NCBI RefSeq assembly: GCF_004099695.1
Contig: NZ_SCHL01000015.1
Span: 1 to 64,000, forward strand
Origin: Methanosarcina sp. MSH10X1
Lineage (GTDB): Archaea > Halobacteriota > Methanosarcinia > Methanosarcinales > Methanosarcinaceae
Direction of reading: 5' to 3'
Length of the DNA stretch: 64,000 nucleotides
Shown here: piece by piece, positions 6,243-15,441 of the stretch
Layout: each line of letters begins with the position of its first letter
Numbering within the stretch: position 1 is the stretch's first letter
The notes under the pieces: model-generated
What the model saw: the letters and a program-made list of their open reading frames with translations, nothing else
Databases searched by the model: none
What the model was told of the DNA's origin: nothing
Translations under genes and position numbers: made by a program

Positions 6243-8252
6243 ATGCACTTCAGTCTTGGAATCGATGCAGGGGGCACTTATACTGATGCCGTTATCGTAA
6301 GGGATTCGGACGGAGCTGTGGTTGAATCCAGTAAAGCACTGACTACCTATCCAGATCCTCTCCCTGGGATGAAAAATGCTATTGACTTATTGAGCCCTGA
6401 ATATCTTAAAGATGTTAAACTGGTGTCCGTATCTACAACTCTATCTACAAACACCATCCTGGAAAGTACCGGCTTTCCGGTAGGGCTGATCATGGTAGGG
6501 GACTACGTAATTCCTGAGAAGCTTCCTACGGATTACTGGATCGCGGTCTCAGGAGGGCATAACAGTGACGGTGAAGAACTGAAGGCTCTTGACCTCAACT
6601 CTGTAGAAGAATTTGCTCTCCGGGTAAAAGAAAAAGTTTCGGCTTTTGCAGTTTCTTCGTACTTTAGCAACCGCAACCCTGAACATGAGCTTGCTGTCAA
6701 AAAGGCCGTAAAGGAGCTTACAGGACATCCTGTGGTTTGCGGACACGAACTTTCCCAGGATCTTGGAGCCTATGAAAGGGCTATAACGGCATTTCTTAAC
6801 GCCCAGCTAATTCCTATTACTCACAAGTTTATCCAGGCAATAGTCAAGGAATTTGAAATCAGAAGTATAAATGCGAATATGCTGATGTTGAAATGCGACG
6901 GGTCAGTGGTGGGAATAGAAGAAGCCCTGGAAAAACCCATTGAGACCATATTCTCAGGTCCTGCCGCAAGCCTTGTGGGTGCATCTCATCTGACCAGGTT
7001 CAATACCTGTGCTATGATTGATGTCGGCGGTACGAGCACAGACGTAGCTATGATGGTAAATGGGCTTCCGCAGCTCAGCAATTCTGGTGCCGTTGTTGGG
7101 GGCTGGCAAACTCGCGTAAAAGCGATACGTATGGAAACGTCAGCAACCGGCGGGGACAGCCATGTATGGGTAAAAGGCGACAGAATCCATATTGGTCCCC
7201 GGAGGGTGATCCCGCTCTGCCGGGCTTCGGTTATATACCCCGAGTTCAGGGAAAAATTGAAACATAACAGGGTTGCAAAAGGATATCTTTGCGAGAGCAT
7301 ACAGGTAACGAAGTTTTATGTCAGAACCGGCTTCAGGCCTATTGAGTTGAGGGCAGGAGAGCGTGAGATTTACAGGCATATAGGAAAAGAGCCTGTTTCC
7401 TTCGGAGACCTGCTCGTAGCCCTGAAAAAACGCCCTTCTCCGTCGATGCTGGACTCATTAATCCAGAAGAGGTTGATCCAGGCAATAGGGTTTACTCCTA
7501 CCGATGCCCTTCATGTGCTTGGAGAATACACCGAATGGGACGTGGAAGCCGCAAAAATCGGAGCTTCCATGCTTGGTAGAATACTGAAACATAGTCCTGA
7601 GGCTTTTAGTGCTGAAACAAAACGCAGGGTTGCGCGTAATATTGCCGAGGATCTTATTGCATACCTTATTGAAGGAATGCCAAGAAACGAGATTGATAGG
7701 GTTCTTATGGGAAAGAACTTTACCCGCTTCAGGGTAGAAATTCCTGTAGTACTTCTTGGAGGACCTGTAAAGGCATATGTTGAGAATTTGAAAAGCCTGA
7801 TTAATGCTGATATCATAGTTCCCGAACACGCCGAGGTAGGCAATGCTGTCGGAGCCCTTGTTGGAAAAGGAATTAAAAGAGTAGAAATTCTTATAAAAAC
7901 GAAAGTTATCCCCATATCCCGTGAGGCTGAAACTGAAAGCATGGATTACGAGGCACACGAGAAGTGTCCTGCAGAGGAGATTTTGCAGTACGAGACGAAA
8001 AACGAGTTCATTGTCTTTTCTCCTTCCGAGAGAAAGAAATTTGAAGTTTATAGTGAAGCCGTTGAATATGCGGAAAAGCTCGGAAAGCAGCTTGTTATGG
8101 ATTATATGGTAGGCGCAGGGCTTCAAAAGGAGAATATAAAAATAGACGTGAGCAGGAGACACCTGGCACCAAGCGGCTGGACTGATGTGCCCCTGGAAAC
8201 AAATCTTGTTTTCGTAGGGATAGGAATCCCTAAAACTACGAGTACGCCCTGA
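6243..8252 (+). CDS. HyuA-like (hydantoinase/oxoprolinase, COG0145) ASKHA-fold ATPase, copy 1
   Basis: 669 aa. The N-terminus is SLGIDAGGTYTD, the phosphate-1 loop of the actin/hexokinase fold, and the second phosphate loop IDVGGTSTD follows in mid-protein. VSTTLSTNTIL and TIFSGPAASLVGA are typical of HyuA/oxoprolinase proteins. ATG 6243 is preferred to the TTG at 6237 because copy 2 starts at the same place (MQYSLGIDAGG). The family hydrolyses ATP to activate cyclic amides, but related ASKHA proteins (RamA, COG3894) re-activate oxidised corrinoid proteins. No ferredoxin domain is present here. Its place between mtaCB and the Msr-like regulators favours a methanol-linked role, which is inference. 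Confidence 0.85.
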   Translation: MHFSLGIDAGGTYTDAVIVRDSDGAVVESSKALTTYPDPLPGMKNAIDLLSPEYLKDVKLVSVSTTLSTNTILESTGFPVGLIMVGDYVIPEKLPTDYWIAVSGGHNSDGEELKALDLNSVEEFALRVKEKVSAFAVSSYFSNRNPEHELAVKKAVKELTGHPVVCGHELSQDLGAYERAITAFLNAQLIPITHKFIQAIVKEFEIRSINANMLMLKCDGSVVGIEEALEKPIETIFSGPAASLVGASHLTRFNTCAMIDVGGTSTDVAMMVNGLPQLSNSGAVVGGWQTRVKAIRMETSATGGDSHVWVKGDRIHIGPRRVIPLCRASVIYPEFREKLKHNRVAKGYLCESIQVTKFYVRTGFRPIELRAGEREIYRHIGKEPVSFGDLLVALKKRPSPSMLDSLIQKRLIQAIGFTPTDALHVLGEYTEWDVEAAKIGASMLGRILKHSPEAFSAETKRRVARNIAEDLIAYLIEGMPRNEIDRVLMGKNFTRFRVEIPVVLLGGPVKAYVENLKSLINADIIVPEHAEVGNAVGALVGKGIKRVEILIKTKVIPISREAETESMDYEAHEKCPAEEILQYETKNEFIVFSPSERKKFEVYSEAVEYAEKLGKQLVMDYMVGAGLQKENIKIDVSRRHLAPSGWTDVPLETNLVFVGIGIPKTTSTP

Positions 8253-8409
8253 AAGAATAGAAACAGAGATCAGGGAATGAATAGCCGGATATTATAAACA
8301 GGGATATATATCTTGAGGAATAATTTTGCAAATCCGGATGAAAAAGATGTATACAGCTAAAAAAGGACCTGAATTGAGTAACATAGAGTAAAAATGGGGC
8401 TGTTTTGAC

Positions 8410-10338
8410 ATGCAATATAGTCTGGGTATTGACGCAGGCGGAACTTACACCGATACTGTAATTTTAAGAGATTTGGACAGTAGTATCGTTGACACAAGCA
8501 AAGCACTTACTACCTATCCGAACCTTATGGTAGGGATTCGAAATGCAATTGACAAACTGAATCCGGAATATCTCAGCAAAGTAAAAATGGTGTCGGTTTC
8601 TACAACCCTATCGACAAATACCATTCTAGAAGGAACAGGATATCCTGTTGGTCTTATTCTTGTAGGGGATTATACCTTCCCAAAGGAACTTCCCGCAGAT
8701 TACTGTACTACTGTAAGAGGGGGACACGATAGCAATGGAGATGAGCTTCAACCTCTGGACCTTACTGCCGTAGAACAGTTTGCAATAAGTCTCAAAAAAA
8801 GAGTTTCTGCATTTGCGGTATCCTCGTACTTCAGCACAAGAAATCCAGAACATGAACTTAAAATTAAGCAAACTATCCTTAAATTGACAGGTCATCCTGT
8901 GGTTTGCGGTCACGAACTCTCCCAGGAGCTTGGAGTGTACGAACGGGCAGCTACAGCTGTCTTAAACGCGCAGCTAATTCCGATAACATGTCAGTTTATC
9001 CATTCCATTATGGCTGAAGTAAAGGAAAGAAATCTTGATGCGAAAGTTCTTATGCTGAAATGCGACGGCTCGGTTATAGATATAAAAGGTGCAAAACTGC
9101 GCCCCATTGAAACTATATTTTCAGGCCCTGCAGCAAGTATTATGGGAGCTTCTCACCTTTCAGGACTGGATACCTGTGCCGTTATCGATGTGGGAGGGAC
9201 GAGCACGGATATTTCCATAATGAAAAAGGGAGTTCCGGAGCTTTGTGAGAAAGGAGCAATTGTTGGGGGCTGGCAAACCCGCGTAAAAGCAATCAGAATG
9301 GAGAGTTCGGCAAATGGAGGAGACAGCCATGTCTGGTTTAAGAAATGCGTCAGAATAGGCCCGAGAAGAGTTATGCCCCTTTGCTTTGCTGCCGTAAAGT
9401 ACCCGGGCTTCAAAGAAAAACTGGAAAAAAACCCCATACCCTTGAGAACAATGCTCAATGAGCATATTCAGCCCACAAAATTCTTTGTAAGTACTGGGGC
9501 AGATCCTATTAATCCCACAGAAAGCGAGAAAAAATTACTTGAGTTTATAAAAGACGAGCCTCTTTCAATTCACGAGATCCTGAATAAAATGAAGCGTTTC
9601 CCGTCTCCAGCAGTGCTTGATTCACTGATCCAGCAGCGAGCGATCCAGGCTATAGGTTTCACGCCTACCGATGTGCTGCATGTGCTTGGGGAATACACGG
9701 AATGGGACGTGGAAGCAGCCCAGATAGGAGCCAAAAAGCTTTCGCGTTTTACTCAAATGGGAGTTCACGCCTTTTGCAAAAAAATAAAGCAACAGGTTGC
9801 AAAAAATATGGTTTACAGCCTGATGTCCTTTATTATGGAAGGCAGGGGAAGAGAGGGAATAAAAAAACTGCTGGAGGAAGAAATGCCTGTCCAGTACAAG
9901 TTAAATATTCCTATAGTCCTGCTCGGAGGCCCTGTAAAGGCTTATTATGAGGAGATTAAGGCTCTCATTGATGCAGAGATTATAGTCCCCGAACAGGCAA
10001 GGGTAGGTAATGCAGTTGGAGCGCTCGTAGGAAAAGGAATTAAAAGAATTGAGATAATTATCAGGCCGTCTTCAATGGAAAACCCTGACCAGAATTTCCT
10101 GGTATTTACTCCCGCAGGAAGGAAGAAATTTGAGCAATATTGCACGGCAGTAGAATATTCCCATAAAACGGGTGAAGAACTCATTCTGGAGTCAATGAAA
10201 GATTTCGGTCTTCCGGAAGATTCAATAAAGATAAACTCAAGCGTGGAATATCTTTCTCCCCCTGGCTGGAAACAGACACCTATGGAGACGAAGATGGTTT
10301 TTGTAGGGATCTGTACCCCCGGGATTTCAACTAATTAA
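8410..10338 (+). CDS. HyuA-like (COG0145) ASKHA-fold ATPase, copy 2
   Basis: 642 aa, a clear tandem paralogue of the gene at 6243-8252, nearly collinear with many identical blocks: SLGIDAGGTYTD, SKALTTYP, VSTTLSTNTILE, HPVVCGHELSQ, VIDVGGTSTDI, HVLGEYTEWDVEAA. The copies differ by a shorter segment near residue 570, where copy 1 has an extra charged stretch. The 157-bp gap shows no terminator, so the two could be cotranscribed and might form a heteromer. The substrate is unknown; see copy 1 for the corrinoid-activation idea. Confidence 0.85.
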   Translation: MQYSLGIDAGGTYTDTVILRDLDSSIVDTSKALTTYPNLMVGIRNAIDKLNPEYLSKVKMVSVSTTLSTNTILEGTGYPVGLILVGDYTFPKELPADYCTTVRGGHDSNGDELQPLDLTAVEQFAISLKKRVSAFAVSSYFSTRNPEHELKIKQTILKLTGHPVVCGHELSQELGVYERAATAVLNAQLIPITCQFIHSIMAEVKERNLDAKVLMLKCDGSVIDIKGAKLRPIETIFSGPAASIMGASHLSGLDTCAVIDVGGTSTDISIMKKGVPELCEKGAIVGGWQTRVKAIRMESSANGGDSHVWFKKCVRIGPRRVMPLCFAAVKYPGFKEKLEKNPIPLRTMLNEHIQPTKFFVSTGADPINPTESEKKLLEFIKDEPLSIHEILNKMKRFPSPAVLDSLIQQRAIQAIGFTPTDVLHVLGEYTEWDVEAAQIGAKKLSRFTQMGVHAFCKKIKQQVAKNMVYSLMSFIMEGRGREGIKKLLEEEMPVQYKLNIPIVLLGGPVKAYYEEIKALIDAEIIVPEQARVGNAVGALVGKGIKRIEIIIRPSSMENPDQNFLVFTPAGRKKFEQYCTAVEYSHKTGEELILESMKDFGLPEDSIKINSSVEYLSPPGWKQTPMETKMVFVGICTPGISTN

Positions 10339-10482
10339 AATAATAATTATTTACACGTAAAAAGCTAATTTAAAAAAGCCGGAGAAATGCTCAATTTGAA
10401 GATGAACAACCAAGGAACCAGTCTGCCGGAAAGAAGGATCGGCTACAACTGCAAGTCACTGAATAACAGGAAGTAAGAGAAC

Positions 10483-11268
10483 ATGGATTCCTCACTTATT
10501 GATCTTGTTTTCCGCTCCGATAAGAGAAAAAACCTTCTTCTTTTGCTGGATAGCGGCTCGAAAAATATTGATGAGATCAGGAACGCACTTGATGTTACAG
10601 CCACCTCAATCCTTCCCCAGATAAAGAAGCTGATAGATAACGATCTTATTGTCCAGGAAGACAGGATGTATAAACTAACAGTCCTGGGAGAATTCCTAAT
10701 CAAAAAAATAAAGCCGCTTATAAGTGCTCTTGAGGTAGTGGAGAAAAACAACTCTTACTGGACAGGTCACGACCTGAACTCAATCCCGCGCCACCTGCTG
10801 GAACGCATATCCGAACTCGGAAATTGGACCCTTATAGAGCCCGACCTTAACCATATATATGAGCCTTCTCCGAAAATTATTGACAGCATGAGCAACGCAA
10901 AACAGGCTTCGACTTTTGCTTCTTATTTCAACCCTGCCTATCTTCCGCTGTATGTCGAACTCGGCAGGAAAGATGCCGAACTTTCCCTGAATTTTACCCA
11001 GTCGGTCTGGGACCATCTTTCAAACGAGCACTCAAATATGATAAATGAATTAATGGGTATGGATAATGTAAGCCTGTATGTTTCCAAAGAGGGAATTAAG
11101 CTTACTGAGATTACTGTAACAGAGAGGATAATGCTGCTGGGGCTTTTTGATAAAAAAGGGAAATTCGACCAGCAGTTCATTCTGAGCTCCGAACCCAGTG
11201 CCCTTCTATGGGGCCAGGAGTTGTTTGATTATTTCAAGAGGCTTTCCAGACTGGTAAATAAGATATGA
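10483..11268 (+). CDS. FilR1/Msr-type winged-helix regulator, copy 1
   Basis: 261 aa. The N-terminal 80 residues form an ArsR-like winged helix (LIDLVFRSDKRKNLLLLL...IDEIRNALDVTATSILPQIKKL). A C-terminal FilR1-type sensor domain (DUF1724) follows, ending ALLWGQELFDYFKRL. In M. acetivorans, Msr proteins of this family control the mtaCB operons in pairs; two of them lie near mtaCB2. This gene and the next are therefore likely MsrD/MsrE-type activators of the mtaCB operon here, though I cannot assign which is which. There are no cysteine clusters or obvious ligand motif. It sits 144 bp after the HyuA-like pair. Confidence 0.85.
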   Translation: MDSSLIDLVFRSDKRKNLLLLLDSGSKNIDEIRNALDVTATSILPQIKKLIDNDLIVQEDRMYKLTVLGEFLIKKIKPLISALEVVEKNNSYWTGHDLNSIPRHLLERISELGNWTLIEPDLNHIYEPSPKIIDSMSNAKQASTFASYFNPAYLPLYVELGRKDAELSLNFTQSVWDHLSNEHSNMINELMGMDNVSLYVSKEGIKLTEITVTERIMLLGLFDKKGKFDQQFILSSEPSALLWGQELFDYFKRLSRLVNKI

Positions 11269-11595
11269 TACAGAAAGAAGATGTAGACAACCCCAGCTAC
11301 TTTGAAAGATAATACCGTTCCGATAAACAGGTAACCGCTCTGAAGAACTGTATAATAAAGTGTTAAGGGACATACAGGAAAGTAGTGAAAAATAATTATA
11401 TATTATTATAGTGTTAACCTGTTGTATAAAAAATGGTAAATTTTGTTTATATCCCAAACGTAGACCCCAAAGGTCCTTTATCCCATCAAAATTAATAATG
11501 GCGGAGGATAAAGGTACAGGAAGTTCAGAGTCTTCTGGTATAGAGATATATACAATGTCAGATATAATAGGATGAGACCTAAGAGAGGGAATTAG
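11269..11595. promoter_or_regulatory. Intergenic between the two regulators, with a likely promoter
   Basis: 327 bp without a gene. An AT-rich stretch at about 11391-11412 (AATAATTATATATTATTATA) could supply a TATA box for a separate transcript of the second regulator. A GAGAGGGA ribosome site lies just before ATG 11596. Confidence 0.4.
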
Positions 11596-12384
11596 ATGGA
11601 GTCATCATTACTGGATGTTCTCTTTCTTTCAGAAAAAAGGAAAAACCTACTTCTACTGCTTCTGGATGGACCCAAGAACATCGAAGAAATCAAAAATATA
11701 CTTGATGTTCGCTCGAGCCCCATAATGACCCAGATAAAGATACTGATGAAACAGGATCTTATAGTTGAGAGCAACAGGCTCTATAAACTTTCCAGTATCG
11801 GAGAAATTCTGGTTCCGAAGATGAAGACAATTCTGGAGACTTTTAGTGTTTTTGATAAAAACCACGATTACTGGATAAACCAGGATATGACATCAATTCC
11901 TCCTGAATTTCTGGACGAGATAGGAAAGCTTGGAGATTATATTGAAGTAAATCCTGACCGGAACCATGTATTCGAATATCCCAAAGAGGTTGTAAAACAT
12001 CTTTCCGAGTCCGAGAAAGTGATGATCTCATCGTCCTTTTTCCTGCCTATCTATCCATCCCTGTGCATAGAACTTGCAGCAAAAGGTACGGATATAACTC
12101 TGGTATTTACAGAATATGTGTATGATAGAATGCTTAACGATTACAAGAGGGAACTTGAGCATTTCCTGAACCTTAAATATACCAGACTTTATGTCTGCAA
12201 CAATAACAATATGAAAATTGCCTCAAGCATAGTTACGGAAAAGTTCATGGCGCTTTCTCTCTTCTGTAACAGCGGAATTTATTATAACCACAACCTGGTG
12301 AGTTTTGATGAAAGCGCACTCAAATGGGGAAAAGAGCTTTTCGATCATTATAAAGGAATAGCAAGACCCATCACCAGAGTCTGA
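11596..12384 (+). CDS. FilR1/Msr-type winged-helix regulator, copy 2
   Basis: 262 aa, a paralogue of the preceding regulator with the same layout: a winged helix (LLDVLFLSEKRKNLLLLLLDGPKNIEEIKNILDVRSSPIMTQIKIL) and a DUF1724 half ending ALKWGKELFDHYKGIAR. Characterised Msr proteins act on methanol methyltransferase promoters, often two different proteins per operon, and the tandem pair here fits that. The lengths match within one residue, indicating duplication. Direct targets are inferred from location only. Confidence 0.85.
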   Translation: MESSLLDVLFLSEKRKNLLLLLLDGPKNIEEIKNILDVRSSPIMTQIKILMKQDLIVESNRLYKLSSIGEILVPKMKTILETFSVFDKNHDYWINQDMTSIPPEFLDEIGKLGDYIEVNPDRNHVFEYPKEVVKHLSESEKVMISSSFFLPIYPSLCIELAAKGTDITLVFTEYVYDRMLNDYKRELEHFLNLKYTRLYVCNNNNMKIASSIVTEKFMALSLFCNSGIYYNHNLVSFDESALKWGKELFDHYKGIARPITRV

Positions 12385-12514
12385 AGAATTTTCCGACCCT
12401 GAACCTCAACAGTGAACCAGTTCGGAACAAAAAGTAAAAACCCGGGTTCGACCAGCCATGTCCTTCTGCCAGAAAGAAGTCTGGTAAACCGGAACACCGG
12501 ATAAAATATGAGAT

Positions 12515-12931
12515 TTAGTTCACCCGTATCGTAGCATTCATTTCAGGAATGTCTTTTACAATAAAACTATAGGTTCCTGCTTCATTAAAAGTGTACGTGA
12601 AAGACACCTTGTACGAAAGTTTTTCGTCCGGGAACAGCCCGTCCTCACTTACAAGCACATAATTACCCTGTTTTTTGTCGCTCCGCCAGGAGATAGTATC
12701 CCCTTTTGAAATATTCAGCTCCGCAGGCCTTATAACTCCGTAGTTCTCAAGCCGAATGATGTGCTCTTTTCCGGATTTTAAAGATGCGCTCTCTTCGGGC
12801 TGTGCATCTTCATCGGCTTCAGGTACAGGAATATCGGAATCATCAGGTACAGATGTGTTGTCTTCCTCAGCACAACCTGAGGCAAGTAGAAATACAAACA
12901 TAACGAGTAAAATCAGAATTTTCCCTTTCAT
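12515..12931 (-). CDS. Secreted lipoprotein with cupredoxin-like domain
   Basis: 138 aa. The N-terminus is a signal peptide with a lipobox (LLASGC), so the protein is probably anchored outside the membrane at Cys19. An acidic, Ser/Pro-rich linker (about residues 20-50) leads to a beta-sandwich resembling cupredoxins (LNISKGDTISWRS...YTFNEAGTYSFIV). The usual copper ligands (Cys-x-His, Met) are not apparent, so it may not bind copper. It is convergent with the regulator gene and has no obvious partner. Function unknown. Confidence 0.7.
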   Translation of the reverse strand: MKGKILILLVMFVFLLASGCAEEDNTSVPDDSDIPVPEADEDAQPEESASLKSGKEHIIRLENYGVIRPAELNISKGDTISWRSDKKQGNYVLVSEDGLFPDEKLSYKVSFTYTFNEAGTYSFIVKDIPEMNATIRVN

Positions 12932-13226
12932 AACTATCCCAATTTTTACCTTTATACTATAAATTCAGCTCATATTAATTATCTTTTTGATGTAACCTGG
13001 ATAAACGCAAAAAAATAAAATGGCTTTCCGTGGAGGAAGAAGTAAAAACAGGAACGGAAGAAAGAGATAATAACAAACCATACATAGGAAACAGATAGAT
13101 AGAAGGGAGTAAAAAATCGGTATCCTGAAAACGCAGAGGGTAAGACAAAGATGAAATTGAACAAAAAACGGAATTAAACGAGAACAAAATGAAATTATGT
13201 GAAAGAAAAGGATGAAATAAAATTTA

Positions 13227-13298
13227 CGTCCCGACTGAGACTTGAACTCAGGTCTAAGGCTCCGCAGGCCTCAAGGATATCCACTACCCTATCGGGAC
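13227..13298 (-). tRNA. tRNA-Arg (anticodon GCG)
   Basis: Reading the reverse strand, acceptor arms GTCCCGA and TCGGGAC pair fully. The anticodon stem GAGGC/GCCTT holds the loop CTGCGGA with anticodon GCG, and the T arm CTGAG-TTCAAGT-CTCAG is intact. The discriminator is G (13227). CCA is not encoded. A TATA-like GTTTATATCC on the same strand lies about 35-45 bp upstream (13331-13341). It reads CGC/CGU arginine codons. Confidence 0.93.
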
Positions 13299-13471
13299 GC
13301 AAGCGAGCAACACTGATAAGCACATTCAAGGATATAAACTTTATTCCTCAAGCACAGGCTCAACTCCAATTTTGCAGTTCTGACCTTCCTGAAAGTTCAG
13401 AGAAAAGAATCCTGCTTCCCCGGCATCACTATCAATAAAGATTAAATGCAACAAGTTCGTTTTTATAATTT

Positions 13472-14656
13472 ATGTCGATGACCATAGGACTTGCAGGAAA
13501 ACCCAATGCGGGAAAATCCACTTTTTTCAAAGCTGCTACGCTTGCAGACGTTGAAATTGCAAATTATCCTTTCACAACTATCAGTGCCAATCATGGAGTT
13601 ACCTATGTGCGGGTCGAATGCCCCTGCAAAGAGAAGGAAAAAAGATGTGGAAAGTGTATGGACGGAATCCGGCTCGTCCCGATTGATATAATTGATGTTG
13701 CCGGACTTGTCCCTGATGCATACAAAGGGAGAGGACTTGGAAATACTTTCCTGGATGAACTCAGGCAGGCTCAGGCAATTATCCATGTAGTAGACGCCTC
13801 AGGCGGGACCGACGCCGAGGGCAATCCTGTAGATATCGGCGACCACAACCCCCTTGAAGATGTGACTTTTCTGAACAGGGAGATTACGATGTGGCTTTAC
13901 GGGATTCTGGAGAGGAACTGGGTCAAACTTGCCAGAAAGATTCAGGCCGAAGGACTCAAGCTAGAAGTCGTAATTGCAGAACAACTTGCCGGAGCAGGGA
14001 TAAAAGAATCCCATGTAAGCGCAGCTTTGATTGAAACAGGGCTGGCAAGACTGGACCATGTTAAATGGAGCGAAGAAGATATGATCCGGCTCTGCGATAA
14101 AATGCGAGAAATCAGCAAGCCTCTGCTTATCGCCGCGAATAAGGCTGATATCGCCCCAAGAGAAAACCTGGACAGGCTTAAAGACCTTGATAGAATAGTA
14201 GTGCCTGCAAGTGCAGCAGCCGAGCTTGCGCTCAAATCTGCAGCAAAAAGCGGACTTATCAAATACAGCCCCGGAGATAAGAGGTTCGAAGTGCTTGGAG
14301 AGGACCTTACAAAAGCTCAGAAAAAGGGGCTTGAAGCAATCCAGAAAGTGATTGAACGGCTTGGAAGTACAGGTGTCCAGGAGTGTATAAACAGGACCGT
14401 CTTTGAGCTTCTCGATCTCATTGTTGTATATCCCGTAGAGGATGAAGGCAAATGGTCCGATAAAGTAGGAAATATGCTCCCTGATGCCTACCTGATGAAA
14501 AGGGGTTCCACCTGTCATGACCTTGCTTACCAGATACATACCGAAATCGGGGACCGATTCCTGTATTCAGTGGATGCAAGGACAAGACTGAGGCTTGGGG
14601 AAAAGCATGAACTGAAGAATGGGGACGTGATCAAGATCGTATCCACTGCAAAGTAA
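13472..14656 (+). CDS. ychF: YchF/OLA1-type P-loop GTPase with C-terminal TGS domain
   Basis: 394 aa, cytoplasmic. It belongs to the OBG-HflX class: Walker [13 protein letters not shown] near the N-terminus, G3 [16 protein letters not shown], and NKAD at G4. A Cys-rich segment [16 protein letters not shown] near residue 50 is found in archaeal members. The C-terminus is a TGS domain ending [14 protein letters not shown]. YchF proteins associate with ribosomes and often prefer ATP. Two ATGs (13472, 13478) compete. The message is probably nearly leaderless, given TTTTTATAATTT directly upstream. Confidence 0.9.
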   Translation: MSMTIGLAGKPNAGKSTFFKAATLADVEIANYPFTTISANHGVTYVRVECPCKEKEKRCGKCMDGIRLVPIDIIDVAGLVPDAYKGRGLGNTFLDELRQAQAIIHVVDASGGTDAEGNPVDIGDHNPLEDVTFLNREITMWLYGILERNWVKLARKIQAEGLKLEVVIAEQLAGAGIKESHVSAALIETGLARLDHVKWSEEDMIRLCDKMREISKPLLIAANKADIAPRENLDRLKDLDRIVVPASAAAELALKSAAKSGLIKYSPGDKRFEVLGEDLTKAQKKGLEAIQKVIERLGSTGVQECINRTVFELLDLIVVYPVEDEGKWSDKVGNMLPDAYLMKRGSTCHDLAYQIHTEIGDRFLYSVDARTRLRLGEKHELKNGDVIKIVSTAK

Positions 14657-14760
14657 ATAAACTTTAAAGCCTGTCATCTGGGAAAAAGCCTGATACCTAT
14701 ATAATAAAGGAAAAGATGATATAGTGGATTGTTTTAGCTTGTCAGGAGGATATTTTCCAG

Positions 14761-15435
14761 ATGGATTTATTTTCTTTTGCATATCCGTTATATGAAAGAC
14801 TTCTAGCCTGGCAAATAACCAGAACGCCTTCAAGTACCCCCAGGCATGTGGCAATTATACTCAAGGAAACTGACCTTTTTGACCCAAAAGGACTGGAGAA
14901 ACTCTTATCCGCACTTAGTATTTTTAGAAAATTCAGGGTCGAGCTTGTGAGTATCTACGTAGACATACTGAAAACTGAGTCGGCTTTGAAAACTGAAATC
15001 GCGTCAACACTCAAAGCCAGGCTGGAAGAGGGCTTTTCGGATCTTCCTGAAGGCACGGGTTATAGAATTCATGGCGTTGATGGAGAAGTAAATAGCACTG
15101 CGCCCGGAAGGGATTTTTTTGTCTATGTATCACTGGGATTCGGAGGAAGAAATGAAATTACCAGAGCTTTACTGAGTATCCTTGGCGAAGTTAAGGCCGG
15201 GACTGTCAGGCCTGAGGAAGTGGATGAAAAAATGCTCGAATCCCACCTTCTTGTTAAACACGAGCCTGATATCATGATCCGTTCGGGAGGACAAAAACTT
15301 TCGGACTTCCTTGTCTGGCAGTCAGTCTACTCGGAGCTGTATTTTACAGATGTCAACTGGAAAGACGTACGAAGGCTAGACCTGCTTAGAGTGATGAGAG
15401 ATTTCCAGAAAAGACAGAGAAGATATGGAAGGTGA
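14761..15435 (+). CDS. cis-Prenyltransferase (UppS) family protein lacking the catalytic Asp motif
   Basis: 224 aa, near the normal UppS length. The C-terminal signature is clear: PDIMIRSGGQKLSDFLVWQ (residues 169-187) followed by SVYSELYFTDVNW, and a GFGGRNEI block near residue 126 matches the family's GGRxEI. At the N-terminus the invariant diphosphate-binding MDGNGRWA is replaced by HVAIILKETDLF (residues 29-40), so the catalytic aspartate and the following Asn/Arg are absent. It may be a non-catalytic partner, like eukaryotic Nogo-B receptor/NUS1, or a changed enzyme. RBS GGAGGA lies upstream of ATG 14761. Confidence 0.8.
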   Translation: MDLFSFAYPLYERLLAWQITRTPSSTPRHVAIILKETDLFDPKGLEKLLSALSIFRKFRVELVSIYVDILKTESALKTEIASTLKARLEEGFSDLPEGTGYRIHGVDGEVNSTAPGRDFFVYVSLGFGGRNEITRALLSILGEVKAGTVRPEEVDEKMLESHLLVKHEPDIMIRSGGQKLSDFLVWQSVYSELYFTDVNWKDVRRLDLLRVMRDFQKRQRRYGR

Positions 15436-15441
15436 CTTGAA

